From: Tous-C4FEB sp044356555
Lineage (GTDB): Bacteria > Verrucomicrobiota > Verrucomicrobiia > Opitutales > Opitutaceae
Assembly (NCBI GenBank): GCA_044356555.1
Contig: JBIKWB010000005.1
Span: 124,001-188,000, forward strand
Length of the DNA stretch: 64,000 bases
Reading direction: 5' to 3'
Position numbers and translations under genes: made by a program. Shown here one piece after another: positions 7,082-16,083 of the stretch. The stretch's first letter is position 1, and the number at the start of each line of letters is the position of its first letter. Below the pieces are notes generated by a model. It was not told the DNA's origin. It saw only the letters and a list, made by a program, of their open reading frames with translations, and did no database searches.

Positions 7082-8860
7082 ATGGCCACGGTTCGCATTC
7101 TCTCCGATCGGGTCGCCAACCAGATCGCCGCCGGCGAGGTGATCGAGCGGCCGGCGGCGGTCGTGAAGGAACTCGTCGAGAACGCCCTTGATGCCGGGGC
7201 CACGCGCATTGAGGTCGAGTTTCGCCATGGCGGGCGGGCGCTCATGCGGATCGAGGACAACGGCCACGGCATGACGCGCGATGATGCCCTGCTCGCGCTG
7301 GAGCGACATGCCACCAGCAAGATTGCGGAGGCGGCCGATCTCGACCGGTTGCATACGTTCGGATTTCGCGGTGAGGCGTTGCCGTCGATCGCCAGCGTCG
7401 CGCGCTTTGAGCTGCAAACGCGCCCCGCCGACCGCGACGCGGGCACGGAGATTTTGGTCAATGGAGGTAAGTTCGTCCACGTGCGCGAGTGCGGCCGGCC
7501 GGTCGGCACGCGCATCGAGGTGACGCATCTCTTCAACTCGGTTCCGGCGCGGCGAAAATTCCTCAAAACGGACCAGACCGAGGCGGCGCACATCGTGCAA
7601 TGTGTGCGGCTGTATGCGCTCGCGAGTCCGCGGGTGGCTTTCACCCTCATCGAGGACGGCCGTGAGATTTTTCGTTCCCCGGAGTGCACCACGCTCGTCG
7701 AGCGAGTGGAGGAAATCTTCGGTCGGCAAGTGGCCGACGCGGTCGTTCCGATTGAGAGCACGGAGTCTGGTTTGAAACTCTCGGGCTTGATCGGCCGACC
7801 GGGCGTGGGTCGGGCGACGCGCCATGAGATGATTGTCTTTGTGAACGGCAGGCCCGTGGACAGTCGCACGCTGAACTACGCGTTGATCGAGAGCTACCAC
7901 GAGTCCCTGCCCAAAGGCCGTTACCCGCTGGCCTTTGTCTTTTTCGACTGCGACCCGGCGGCGGTGGATGTGAATGTGCACCCGGCGAAACGTGAAGTTC
8001 GCTTCCGCAGCGAGCCGCAGGTGCGGAGCTTCGTAATTCGTAGTGTGCTGCAACGCCTGCGGGAGCTCGGCGGACCAATCGTGCCGTCGACCACGGCAGG
8101 CATGTCAACCTTGCCGCCCGCGCTCGCTCCGCTCGTGGTGCCGCAGGCGGTTCGCCCCACTGCCGCCCCGGCAGTCTGGCCGCCGCCGATGGTGCGTGGG
8201 CCGGAGCGTCCGGCGATGTCGCCGCCGGTACTACCCATACCCATGCCGGCGACACCCGCCCCGAATCCGGCGCCCAAGATCCAGAACCTGCATTGGCGGT
8301 TCGTTGGGCTGGCGCACGGGAGTTATGCGCTGTTTGAGACGGAGGCCGGGCTCGTGCTGCTGGATCGGCGCGCGGCCCACGAGCGCGTGTGGTTCGATCG
8401 GTTGTTGGCGCAGTTTGCCGAGGGCGCGGTGCCGAGCCAACGGCTGTTGCTGCCATTGCCGCTTGAGCTCGATCCGATCGCAACGGCGTTGTTGCTCGAC
8501 CGTTTGAAGTTTCTCAACGGGCACGGCTTCGAGGTGGCGGAATTTGGCCGAAACTTTTTCCGCGTGGAAGGAGTCCCGGCCTGGATGGAGCCGGCCGATG
8601 CCGAGCCTTTTTTGCGCGACATATTGGGCGCGCTCCGTGACGGCCGCCTGCCCGAGGGCAATCTTGCCCTGGCTCGGGCCGAACTCGCCCGGCTCGCAGC
8701 CGCGAAGGCCGTGCGTCTCCCCGGTTCGCCCGGCGAGGTCGAGTTGCGCAGCCTGCTCGGTGAACTTTTTGCCACCCCAACGCCTCTGACCAGTCCTTCG
8801 GGCCGGCCCACGTTCATCGAGATCAACCACGGCGAGCTCGCCCGCCGTTTCCAGAAGTAG
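7082..8860 (+). CDS. mutL: DNA mismatch repair protein MutL, with degraded endonuclease motifs
   Basis: 592 residues. The N-terminal GHKL ATPase is intact: ELVENALDAGATRI, DNGHGM, HATSKI and FGFRGEALPSIASV. The Pro/Ala-rich linker (about 345-405) leads to a C-terminal dimerisation domain. In methyl-independent MutL proteins that domain carries DQHAxxExxxxE and a CPHGRP-type zinc motif. Here the first reads DRRAAHERVWFD from residue 428 and the second TSPSGRP from residue 570. The Q, H, C and second H ligands are all replaced. The ATPase role in repair looks intact, but nicking activity is doubtful (inference). Confidence 0.95.
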   Translation: MATVRILSDRVANQIAAGEVIERPAAVVKELVENALDAGATRIEVEFRHGGRALMRIEDNGHGMTRDDALLALERHATSKIAEAADLDRLHTFGFRGEALPSIASVARFELQTRPADRDAGTEILVNGGKFVHVRECGRPVGTRIEVTHLFNSVPARRKFLKTDQTEAAHIVQCVRLYALASPRVAFTLIEDGREIFRSPECTTLVERVEEIFGRQVADAVVPIESTESGLKLSGLIGRPGVGRATRHEMIVFVNGRPVDSRTLNYALIESYHESLPKGRYPLAFVFFDCDPAAVDVNVHPAKREVRFRSEPQVRSFVIRSVLQRLRELGGPIVPSTTAGMSTLPPALAPLVVPQAVRPTAAPAVWPPPMVRGPERPAMSPPVLPIPMPATPAPNPAPKIQNLHWRFVGLAHGSYALFETEAGLVLLDRRAAHERVWFDRLLAQFAEGAVPSQRLLLPLPLELDPIATALLLDRLKFLNGHGFEVAEFGRNFFRVEGVPAWMEPADAEPFLRDILGALRDGRLPEGNLALARAELARLAAAKAVRLPGSPGEVELRSLLGELFATPTPLTSPSGRPTFIEINHGELARRFQK

Positions 8861-8900
8861 GCCTGTCACGGAAAATTAACTTCTGGATGCCGCCCCGCGC

Positions 8901-8916
8901 TGGCACGAATCTTGTT
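8901..8916 (+). promoter_or_regulatory. Near-consensus sigma-54-like promoter before glgP
   Basis: TGGCACGAATCTTGTT matches the -24 half (TGGCACG) and four-base spacer exactly. At -12 it has TTGT where TTGC is expected, so one of the near-invariant bases is wrong. It lies 21 bases before the glgP start, so the predicted transcript leader would be very short. Confidence 0.25.
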
Positions 8917-8936
8917 ACTCATGCATCTCCTAACTC

Positions 8937-11471
8937 ATGGCCAAATCTGCCGCTAAGCCCAAAGCTCCGACTCTTGCTCCTGCTGAACCCGTGTCCGCTT
9001 CGGCCGGCCGGAGGCACGCTGATGCGCCCGACGTCGTTCTCCGGTCATTGATCCTCCGTCACCTCACCTCGACGTTGGCCCGCCACCCCTCGACGGCCAC
9101 GTCCCGGGACTGGTGGGTCGCCACTGCTCTTTCGGTGCGCGACACCATTCATGAGCGCCTGATTGCGACGCAAGCGGTGCACAACGAACAAAACGTCCGC
9201 CGCATTTACTATTTCTCGCTCGAATATCTGATGGGCCGGCTTTTCGGCAACAACTTGCTGGCGACCGGACTGCTCGGCGCGGCGGAAGCGGCGCTGAAGG
9301 GCCTTGGTCAAGACTTCGAAAAGATCCGCGAATCCGAGGTCGACATGGGTCTCGGCAACGGCGGTCTGGGCCGGCTCGCCGCCTGTTTTCTGGATTCGTT
9401 GGCGACCCAGGATTACCCCGCGCTCGGTTACGGCATCTACTACGAATTCGGCCTGTTTAAACAGTCCTTCGTCGACGGCCATCAAGTTGAGGCACCCGAC
9501 AACTGGATCATCTTCGGCAGTCCGTGGGAGGTTGTCAGGCCGGAATACACTCAGGAAGTCCGCCTCTTCGGCCGCGTCGAAAACGTCTTCGACGACCGGG
9601 GCAACTACCGACCGCGCTGGGTCGATACGAAGACCATCCTCGGCGTTCCGCACGACATTCCCACCGCGGGCTTTGGCACGCAGACGGTAAATCTCCTTCG
9701 GCTCTGGGCTTCGAAGTCCACCGAGGATTTCGACTTGGCCGCGTTCAACAGCGGCGGCTACGTCGATGCCGTCCGCGAGAAAGCCGTGGGCGAGACGATT
9801 TCAAAAGTTCTCTACCCGAACGACAAGACGGAGAACGGCAAAGAGCTGCGGCTCGTGCAGCAGTATTTCTTCGTCGCGTGCTCGTTGCGGGACATCATCC
9901 GCCGGCACCTGCGCACCAGCGGAAACTCCTGGGACAATTTCGCCGCCAAGGTCGCCGTGCAGCTCAACGACACGCATCCGGCGATCGCGATCGTCGAGCT
10001 CATGCGCATCCTCGTCGACGAGGAGAACTTCTCCTGGGACCGCGCCTGGTCGATCATCAACTCGACCTTCGCCTACACCAATCACACCCTGTTGCCGGAA
10101 GCGCTCGAGCGCTGGAGCGTGCCCCTCTTCGAGCGCGTGTTGCCGCGCCACCTCCAGATTATCTACGAAATCAATTCCCACCACATGGACGCGGTCGAGG
10201 CCCGCTGGCCGGGTGATGACGAAAAGAAGCGCATCTGCTCCATCATCGAGGAAAACGGCCACAAGATGGTCCGTATGGCCCATCTCTCGGTCGTCGGGTC
10301 GCACGCGGTCAACGGCGTCGCCGCCCTCCATACCGCGTTGCTCAAGAAAGATCTCTTTCCGGAGTTCGACACGCTCTTCCCCGGGAAATTTCAGAACAAA
10401 ACCAACGGGGTCACGCCGCGCCGCTGGCTGCTCAAGTGCAATCCGCGCCTCGCCGCATTGATCACACGGACGCTTCCCGGCAAAGCCTCGACCGATTGGC
10501 CGCGCCATCTCGACCTGCTCCGCGGGCTGGAAAAATCCGCCGATTCGACCGCATTTCAAAGCGAGTTCATGGCGATCAAGCGCGCCAACAAGGCCGATCT
10601 CGCCGCCGTCATCAAAGCCGAGTGCGGCGTCACCGTCTCGCCCGACGCGATCTTCGACGTGCAGATCAAGCGACTGCACGAATACAAGCGCCAGCACCTG
10701 AATTTGCTGCACATTCTCGCCCTCTATCGGCGCCTCTTGCAGAACCCGTCCCTCGACATTTTTCCTCGGGTTTTCATCTTCGGGGCCAAGGCTGCCCCCG
10801 GCTACGATGTCGCGAAAAACATCATCCGCGCGATCAATACCATCGGAGCCCGCATCAACGCCGACGAGCGGATCGGCGGCAAGTTGAAGGTGGTTTTTCT
10901 TCCGAATTATCGCGTCTCGCTGGCGGAGAAAATCATTCCGGCGGCCGACGTCTCCGAGCAGATTTCCACCGCGGGCAAGGAAGCGTCCGGCACCGGCAAC
11001 ATGAAGCTCATGGCCAACGGCGCACTCACCATCGGCACGCTCGACGGGGCCAACGTCGAAATCGACGAAGAGGTCGGCGCTGAGAACATCTTCATCTTCG
11101 GCCTCACCGTCGAACAGGTCGAAGCCCTATGGTCCAAGGGCTACAATCCATGGGACTATTACCATGCCGACGAGGAACTGCGCGCCGTAATCGACTGGCT
11201 CGGCAGCGACTATTGGACGCCGGGTGAGTCCGGTGCGTTTGCCGCCGTGCACGATTCGCTGCTGAAACACGGAGACCCGTTTTTGGTGCTCGCCGATTTC
11301 CGCGCCTATTGTGAGGCCCAGGCCAAGGTGGATGCGGCTTACCGGGACAAGGCACGCTGGGCGAAGGCCGCGATTTTAAACACCGCGCGCGTGGGCAAAT
11401 TCTCCAGCGACCGAACCATCCGCGAATACGCGGAGCAGATCTGGAAGCTACCCGCCGTCGCGGTGACGTAA
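8937..11471 (+). CDS. glgP: Glycogen/starch/alpha-glucan phosphorylase
   Basis: 844 residues, the standard size for a GT35 phosphorylase, which releases glucose-1-phosphate from storage glucans in the cytosol. The PLP attachment motif EASGTGNMKLMANG places the Schiff-base lysine at about residue 690. N-terminal VRRIYYFSLEYLMGR, GNGGLGRLAACFLDS and NDTHP are family hallmarks. An Ala/Pro-rich stretch of about 25 residues precedes the family core. No other glycogen gene is adjacent. Confidence 0.96.
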   Translation: MAKSAAKPKAPTLAPAEPVSASAGRRHADAPDVVLRSLILRHLTSTLARHPSTATSRDWWVATALSVRDTIHERLIATQAVHNEQNVRRIYYFSLEYLMGRLFGNNLLATGLLGAAEAALKGLGQDFEKIRESEVDMGLGNGGLGRLAACFLDSLATQDYPALGYGIYYEFGLFKQSFVDGHQVEAPDNWIIFGSPWEVVRPEYTQEVRLFGRVENVFDDRGNYRPRWVDTKTILGVPHDIPTAGFGTQTVNLLRLWASKSTEDFDLAAFNSGGYVDAVREKAVGETISKVLYPNDKTENGKELRLVQQYFFVACSLRDIIRRHLRTSGNSWDNFAAKVAVQLNDTHPAIAIVELMRILVDEENFSWDRAWSIINSTFAYTNHTLLPEALERWSVPLFERVLPRHLQIIYEINSHHMDAVEARWPGDDEKKRICSIIEENGHKMVRMAHLSVVGSHAVNGVAALHTALLKKDLFPEFDTLFPGKFQNKTNGVTPRRWLLKCNPRLAALITRTLPGKASTDWPRHLDLLRGLEKSADSTAFQSEFMAIKRANKADLAAVIKAECGVTVSPDAIFDVQIKRLHEYKRQHLNLLHILALYRRLLQNPSLDIFPRVFIFGAKAAPGYDVAKNIIRAINTIGARINADERIGGKLKVVFLPNYRVSLAEKIIPAADVSEQISTAGKEASGTGNMKLMANGALTIGTLDGANVEIDEEVGAENIFIFGLTVEQVEALWSKGYNPWDYYHADEELRAVIDWLGSDYWTPGESGAFAAVHDSLLKHGDPFLVLADFRAYCEAQAKVDAAYRDKARWAKAAILNTARVGKFSSDRTIREYAEQIWKLPAVAVT

Positions 11472-11523
11472 ACCTCGCGGGCTCCCGTTGACTGACGGCC
11501 CGCGGCGGTTTGGCTTCCAGCGG

Positions 11524-12765
11524 ATGCCGTCCGCCCCTTCACGAATTTTGCTGCTCGCGCTGGCGTTGGGTTTGGGGGCGTCGGCGCGGGCGCAACTGCC
11601 GGCGCTCTCCGGTGAGTTGCAGGGCGATTTTCTCCCACCGTTCGCGGACGCGCCAAAGGTGCGTTGGGAACTAGACTTGAAGACTGCTCCCGCCGGACGG
11701 CGCGAAGGAAGCCTTGGGGTGTCTGCGCCCGGCTTGCGGGCCGACGTTGCCGTGGAAACCGACGCGGGTTTCGCGAGCGGCGGATGGCGGATCAGGGCCG
11801 CCGAAGTTGAGCTAGGCCCGTGGCTCGCGTTGCTTGCGCCTAAGCTTGCCCCGGCGCTCGTCGGCGCCGAGGTGACGGGAACCTTGCGGTTGAGCGGCGA
11901 GGGCACCGTGAGCCAAGGCCAACCGGCGGGCCGGATCGCGTTGGAATGGCGGGAAGGTGCGGTGAAGCACGCCGCTCAAGGTTGGGCACTGGAAGGCGTC
12001 GCTTTGGCCGGCGAATTTACCTTCGATGCGGCGGCGAAGACTTGGTCGAGTGTGGCTCCGGCGAAGCTCACGGTGCGCACGATCGCGACCAATCGTTTCG
12101 GTGCCCGGAATCTGGTCCTGCGCGTTCAGGTCGATGAGAAACTTGTGGCTCGTGTCGCCGAGGCCACCGTTGAGATCGCGGGAGGCGAGATCACGGCGGC
12201 TCCGTTCGTGGTTCCGCTCGTGCCCCCGGTGATCGACGTGAAACTGCGCCTCGCGCGCATTGGACTGCAAGACGTGGTGGCGCTCGTGCCGACCGGACTT
12301 TCCGAGGGCAGGGGGCGGGTGGACGGCGAGTTGGAACTGGGTTGGAGCAAGGCTCTCGGCTTAAAGATCGGCGCCGGGCACCTGCTGATGACACCCGATG
12401 AACCGATGGTGCTCCGGCTGGCGGCAGCGCCGGGGCTTTTGAGTGCAAGTATGCCGGAGCGCTTTGCGTTGCTGCCAGCGTGGTTGGGTCCGGTCTCGCG
12501 GTGGTTTTCACCGGTGAATCCGGGGTTTGCCGATCTGGTCGCGATTGAACTCGGGCGAACCGCGCTGACGGTGGACTCGTTGGCGGTGCGCCTCACGCCT
12601 GAAGGCGACGCTCGCGGGCGCTCGGCACGGGTGATCGTCAGCGCGCGACCGGAGATCGCGGGCACCTCGATCGGCCCCGTTTCCTTTGAGATCGATGTGA
12701 CCGGGCCGCTGGCCTACGTGCTCCGGCTCGGGGTGGAAAACGGCACCACGCTTAAAGTGCGTTAA
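11524..12765 (+). CDS. ydbH: YdbH-like AsmA-superfamily envelope protein (short form)
   Basis: 413 residues from the ATG at 11524, which gives a Sec signal peptide (LLLALALGLGASARAQ). A TTG at 11488 would add twelve residues ahead of it. The body is a long run of amphipathic beta segments with repeated GEL/GRV turns, as expected of an AsmA-like hydrophobic groove protein. The C-terminal part, with GRGRVDGELELGW and a GPLAYVLRL end, resembles the C-terminal half of YdbH. The call rests mainly on the downstream lipoprotein and DUF1318 genes, which reproduce the E. coli ydbH-ynbE-ydbL order. There YdbH and YnbE bridge the membranes in phospholipid transport. At about half the E. coli length it is notably short. 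Confidence 0.65.
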   Translation: MPSAPSRILLLALALGLGASARAQLPALSGELQGDFLPPFADAPKVRWELDLKTAPAGRREGSLGVSAPGLRADVAVETDAGFASGGWRIRAAEVELGPWLALLAPKLAPALVGAEVTGTLRLSGEGTVSQGQPAGRIALEWREGAVKHAAQGWALEGVALAGEFTFDAAAKTWSSVAPAKLTVRTIATNRFGARNLVLRVQVDEKLVARVAEATVEIAGGEITAAPFVVPLVPPVIDVKLRLARIGLQDVVALVPTGLSEGRGRVDGELELGWSKALGLKIGAGHLLMTPDEPMVLRLAAAPGLLSASMPERFALLPAWLGPVSRWFSPVNPGFADLVAIELGRTALTVDSLAVRLTPEGDARGRSARVIVSARPEIAGTSIGPVSFEIDVTGPLAYVLRLGVENGTTLKVR

Positions 12766-12811
12766 GGAAACTTTCGTTGCCAGTCGTAGTCTCAGAATCA
12801 CATCTACTCCC

Positions 12812-13003
12812 ATGTTTCGCCCCGCGCTCCTCGTCCTCGGATTGGCTCTCCTTTCCGGTTGCCTCAACGTCACCGTCCAACCGATCGAAGTGCGCGTCCA
12901 GGCTACGCTCGATGTGAATGTGAAGGTGGACCGGGCGCTCGACGATTTTTTCGGCGACCTCGATGAAAAGTCCGCGACGATCAATCCACCGTCGGCCAAG
13001 TAA
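12812..13003 (+). CDS. ynbE: YnbE-like small outer-membrane lipoprotein
   Basis: 63 residues: a short signal sequence ends in lipobox LLSGC with the lipidated cysteine at residue 17. A compact chain NVTVQPIEVRVQATLDVNVKV with alternating hydrophobic residues follows. This is the YnbE form, in which the beta-strand is thought to extend YdbH's groove to the outer membrane. It sits 46 bases after the YdbH-like gene and 12 bases before the YdbL-like gene. The start context is pyrimidine-rich with no Shine-Dalgarno site. Confidence 0.75.
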   Translation: MFRPALLVLGLALLSGCLNVTVQPIEVRVQATLDVNVKVDRALDDFFGDLDEKSATINPPSAK

Positions 13004-13015
13004 CCTCTATCCTCC

Positions 13016-13393
13016 ATGAAAACTATCCTGCTCCGTCTTTGTCTTCTTGTCGGTTTGCTTTCGGTCGGCGTCGTGGCTGCGCGGGCGGCCGAGGATCTCG
13101 GTGTTGTGAAGGCCCGTCTTGCGCAACGGCTCGGTGCCCTCGACCAATTCAAGTCTTCCGGCGCGATCGGTGAAACCAACCGCGGGTTGGTCGATCTCCG
13201 CGCCGCCAGTCCGGCGGCCGGCGATTTGGTGGCCGCTGAGAACCGGGATCGTGGAATTGTTTACGCTGCGATCGCGCAGCAGACGGGCTCGACGGTTGAG
13301 ACCGTCGGTCGGGCGCGGGCCAAGCAGATCGCCGCGGCCAGCGCTTCCGGCGTTTGGGTCCAGCGCGAGAGCGGCGAATGGTATAAGAAATAG
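13016..13393 (+). CDS. ydbL: YdbL-like periplasmic protein (DUF1318 family)
   Basis: 125 residues with a signal peptide (RLCLLVGLLSVGVVAARA). The mature domain contains the family pattern LKxRlxxLdxfKxxGxIGEtNrGLvdlR (here ALDQFKSSGAIGETNRGLVDLR). It then has VAAENRDRGIVYAAIAQQ and a C-terminal GVWVQRESGEWYKK, typical of DUF1318. It is the third gene of the putative ydbH-ynbE-ydbL operon; in E. coli YdbL modulates the YdbH-YnbE bridge. No T-run terminator is evident after it. Confidence 0.85.
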   Translation: MKTILLRLCLLVGLLSVGVVAARAAEDLGVVKARLAQRLGALDQFKSSGAIGETNRGLVDLRAASPAAGDLVAAENRDRGIVYAAIAQQTGSTVETVGRARAKQIAAASASGVWVQRESGEWYKK

Positions 13394-13489
13394 TTTCGGA
13401 TCGCAGCGGCCGTGAATCAGCGGCCGATCGGGCATTGATTCGATGGGGGGGATGGCTCACTTATTTTGCCCACGAAGGTTCTCTTTCTT

Positions 13490-14494
13490 ATGTTTCCATC
13501 CCATGCTTTTCCTCGGTTCGCCGCGATTGCGCTTTGTGCCGCAGCTTTTTTTGCGGCGCGCGTTGACGCCGCCGCGCCAGCCTTCTCCCCGGCGATCGTC
13601 TATGATTTCGGCGGCAAGTTCGACCGCTCGTTCAACCAGTCGGCGAGCGAAGGCGCGGAGAAGTTCAAAAAAGAAACGGGTATCGCCTTCCGTGAATTCG
13701 AAATCTCCAACCCGGCCCAGCGCGAACAAGCGCTGACCCAACTCGCTCGCCGCGGGGCGACGATCATAGTCGCCGTCGGTTTCACCCAAGCCTCGGCCGT
13801 AGAGAAGGTCGCGAAGCAGTTTCCCGCGGTGAAGTTCACGATCATCGACGCGACCGTCGATCTCCCTAACGTGCAATCGGTGAATTTCCGCGAGCAGGAA
13901 TCTTCGTTTCTCTGCGGCATGGCGGCGGCGCTGGCTTCGAAGAGCGGTAGAATTGGTTTCGTCGGCGGCATGGATATTCCGCTGATCCGGAAATTCGCTC
14001 TCGGCTACGTGGAAGGCGCCAAGTTCGTGAATCCCAAGATCGAGGTTTTCCAAAACATGACGGGCACCACGCCCGCTGCGTGGGGCGATCCGACGAAAGG
14101 CGCGGAGCTCGCCAGGAGCCAGTTTGGGCGCGGGGCTGATGTGATTTTCCACGCGGCCGGCGCGACGGGCATCGGCGTGATGCAGGCGGCCAAAGACGCC
14201 GGCAAGCTCAGCATCGGCTGCGACAGCAACCAAAACTACCTGCATTCCGGCGGGGTCCTCACTTCGGCGGTGAAGGCGGTCAACGTCGCCGTGCACAAAA
14301 CGTTTCTCGACGCGAAGAACGGCTCGTGGAAGCCCGGCGTCATCGCCCTCGGTCTGGCGGAGGACGGCGTCGGCTACGCGCTCGACGAGCACAACCGGAA
14401 GCTCATCACGCCGGAAATTGAGGCGCGGCTGAACCAGGCCCGGGCGGACATCGTGAGCGGAAAAATCAAGGTTTCGGAATACAAGGCGCAGTGA
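13490..14494 (+). CDS. BMP-family substrate-binding protein of a nucleoside-type ABC importer
   Basis: 334 residues starting at the ATG at 13490. A Sec signal peptide (FAAIALCAAAFFAARVDA) precedes a Bmp/PnrA domain: AIVYDFGGKFDRSFNQSASEG, IIVAVGFTQASAVEKVA, FREQESSFLCGMAAAL, GFVGGMDIPLIRKFA and DVIFHAAGATGIGVMQAA. This family binds purine nucleosides (PnrA, BmpA, NupN/YufN). No lipobox is present, so it appears periplasmic rather than lipid-anchored. Its TGA overlaps the GTG start of the ATPase gene by four bases, so the importer genes are translationally coupled. Confidence 0.9.
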   Translation: MFPSHAFPRFAAIALCAAAFFAARVDAAAPAFSPAIVYDFGGKFDRSFNQSASEGAEKFKKETGIAFREFEISNPAQREQALTQLARRGATIIVAVGFTQASAVEKVAKQFPAVKFTIIDATVDLPNVQSVNFREQESSFLCGMAAALASKSGRIGFVGGMDIPLIRKFALGYVEGAKFVNPKIEVFQNMTGTTPAAWGDPTKGAELARSQFGRGADVIFHAAGATGIGVMQAAKDAGKLSIGCDSNQNYLHSGGVLTSAVKAVNVAVHKTFLDAKNGSWKPGVIALGLAEDGVGYALDEHNRKLITPEIEARLNQARADIVSGKIKVSEYKAQ

Positions 14495-16083
14495 GCGACG
14501 AAGCTGGGAGCGCGACCGCCCCGGGTCGCAACTCAGATGGCGCGGCTGGAGCCGCCCGTGCTCCCGCGCTTGAACTCCGCGCAATCGACAAACGGTTCGG
14601 CGCGGTGCATGCGAATCGCGCCATCTCGTTCACGGTCGCGGCGGGCAGTATTCACGGGCTGATCGGCGAGAACGGGGCGGGCAAATCGACGTTGATGAAC
14701 ATCATCTACGGCTTTCACCGCGCGGACTCGGGCGAGATTCTCGTGCACGGCAGGAAGGTGGACATCGCCTCGCCCCAAGCCGCGATTGCGGCGGGCATCG
14801 GGATGGTGCACCAGCACTTCAGGCTCGTGGAGAATTTCACGGTGCTGGAGAACGTGATCCTCGGGGTCGAGGGTGGCGCTTTGCTGGCCGGCGGGTTGAC
14901 GGCGGCGCGACGGGAGCTAGAGAAATTGGCCCGCGACTACGGTCTTGAGGTGCCGCTCGATTCCATGATTTCCGAGCTGTCGGTCGGATTACAGCAGCGG
15001 GTCGAGATCCTGAAAGCGCTCTATCGTCGGGCTGAGATTTTGATTCTCGACGAGCCGACGGCGGTGCTGACGCCCCAAGAGGCGGATCAACTTTTCAAAA
15101 TGCTCGGTCGGCTGCGCGAGCAGGGGAAGGCGGTCATTTTGGTCACCCACAAGCTCCGTGAAATCATGGCGATCACGGACCGCGTGACGGTCATGCGGCA
15201 GGGCGCGGTCGTTGCCGAGGTGATGACGAAGGAAACTTCGCCGCGCGGTCTCGCCGAGAAAATGGTGGGCCGGGCGGTGCTGTTGCAGGTGGACAAAAGC
15301 CCTGCGACGCCGGGGGTGGCATTGCTCTCGGTGACAGACCTCGAAGTGCGCGACCGGTTGGGCGTGCCGCGAGTCAAGGGCGTCAGTTTCGAGCTCCGCG
15401 CGGGTGAAATCGTCGGCGTAGCCGGCGTGGCGGGGAACGGTCAGTCGGAGTTGCTGGAGGCGCTTGCGGGCATCCGTGCGCCGAGTCGCGGGGAGATACG
15501 TCTCGGTGGACGCGAATTGGTGCGCGAGCAACTCGACGCTCGGGCGCGGCGGGCGCTGGGCCTGGCGCATGTGCCCGAAGACCGGCTGAGGATGGGGGTC
15601 GTCGCGAGTTTTTCGGCCGAGGCGAACGCGATGCTCGGCTACCATGATCGGCCGCGCTACGGCCGGGGATTGTTTTTGGACCAGGCGGCAAGCTTGGCGG
15701 GTTGCGAGGCCAAGATGAAGGAATTCGACGTGCGCCCGGCGCAACCGGCGTTGCGGATCTCGGCGTTCTCCGGCGGCAACCAGCAAAAACTCGTCATGGC
15801 GCGGGAGATCGACGCGGACCCGAGTGTGTTGCTGATCGGCCAGCCGACGCGGGGCGTGGACATCGGGGCGATCGAGTTCATCCACCGGCGTTTGCTCGCG
15901 CTGCGCGACGCGGGCAAGGCGTTGCTCGTGGTCTCGGTGGAGCTCGACGAGATCCTCGGGCTGGCTGACCGCATTTTGGTGATGAATGGCGGCGAGATCA
16001 TGGGTGAGTTGGCGCGCGCCGAAGCGACGGAGGAGAAGATCGGGCTGATGATGGCCGGGGTCCGCGGGGAGGGCGGCGTATGA
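14491..16083 (+). CDS. Double-domain ABC ATPase of the BMP-type importer
   Basis: 530 residues with two ABC cassettes. The first has Walker A GENGAGKST near residue 59, signature ELSVGLQQRVEI and Walker B ILILDEPT. The second has GVAGNGQSE in place of a canonical Walker A, signature FSGGNQQKLVMARE, and VLLIGQPTRGVD. This degenerate second site is usual for the RbsA/YufO family. The start is the GTG overlapping the binding-protein stop; a Gly/Ala-rich 30-residue N-terminal tail is unusual. Downstream, its TGA overlaps the next ATG. Confidence 0.93.
   Translation: MSDEAGSATAPGRNSDGAAGAARAPALELRAIDKRFGAVHANRAISFTVAAGSIHGLIGENGAGKSTLMNIIYGFHRADSGEILVHGRKVDIASPQAAIAAGIGMVHQHFRLVENFTVLENVILGVEGGALLAGGLTAARRELEKLARDYGLEVPLDSMISELSVGLQQRVEILKALYRRAEILILDEPTAVLTPQEADQLFKMLGRLREQGKAVILVTHKLREIMAITDRVTVMRQGAVVAEVMTKETSPRGLAEKMVGRAVLLQVDKSPATPGVALLSVTDLEVRDRLGVPRVKGVSFELRAGEIVGVAGVAGNGQSELLEALAGIRAPSRGEIRLGGRELVREQLDARARRALGLAHVPEDRLRMGVVASFSAEANAMLGYHDRPRYGRGLFLDQAASLAGCEAKMKEFDVRPAQPALRISAFSGGNQQKLVMAREIDADPSVLLIGQPTRGVDIGAIEFIHRRLLALRDAGKALLVVSVELDEILGLADRILVMNGGEIMGELARAEATEEKIGLMMAGVRGEGGV

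Noticed and set aside
8901..8916. The glgP upstream sigma-54-like site as a firm promoter
   Set aside because: The -12 GC is GT, and the leader would be only about ten bases, so it is listed only as a low-confidence regulatory candidate.
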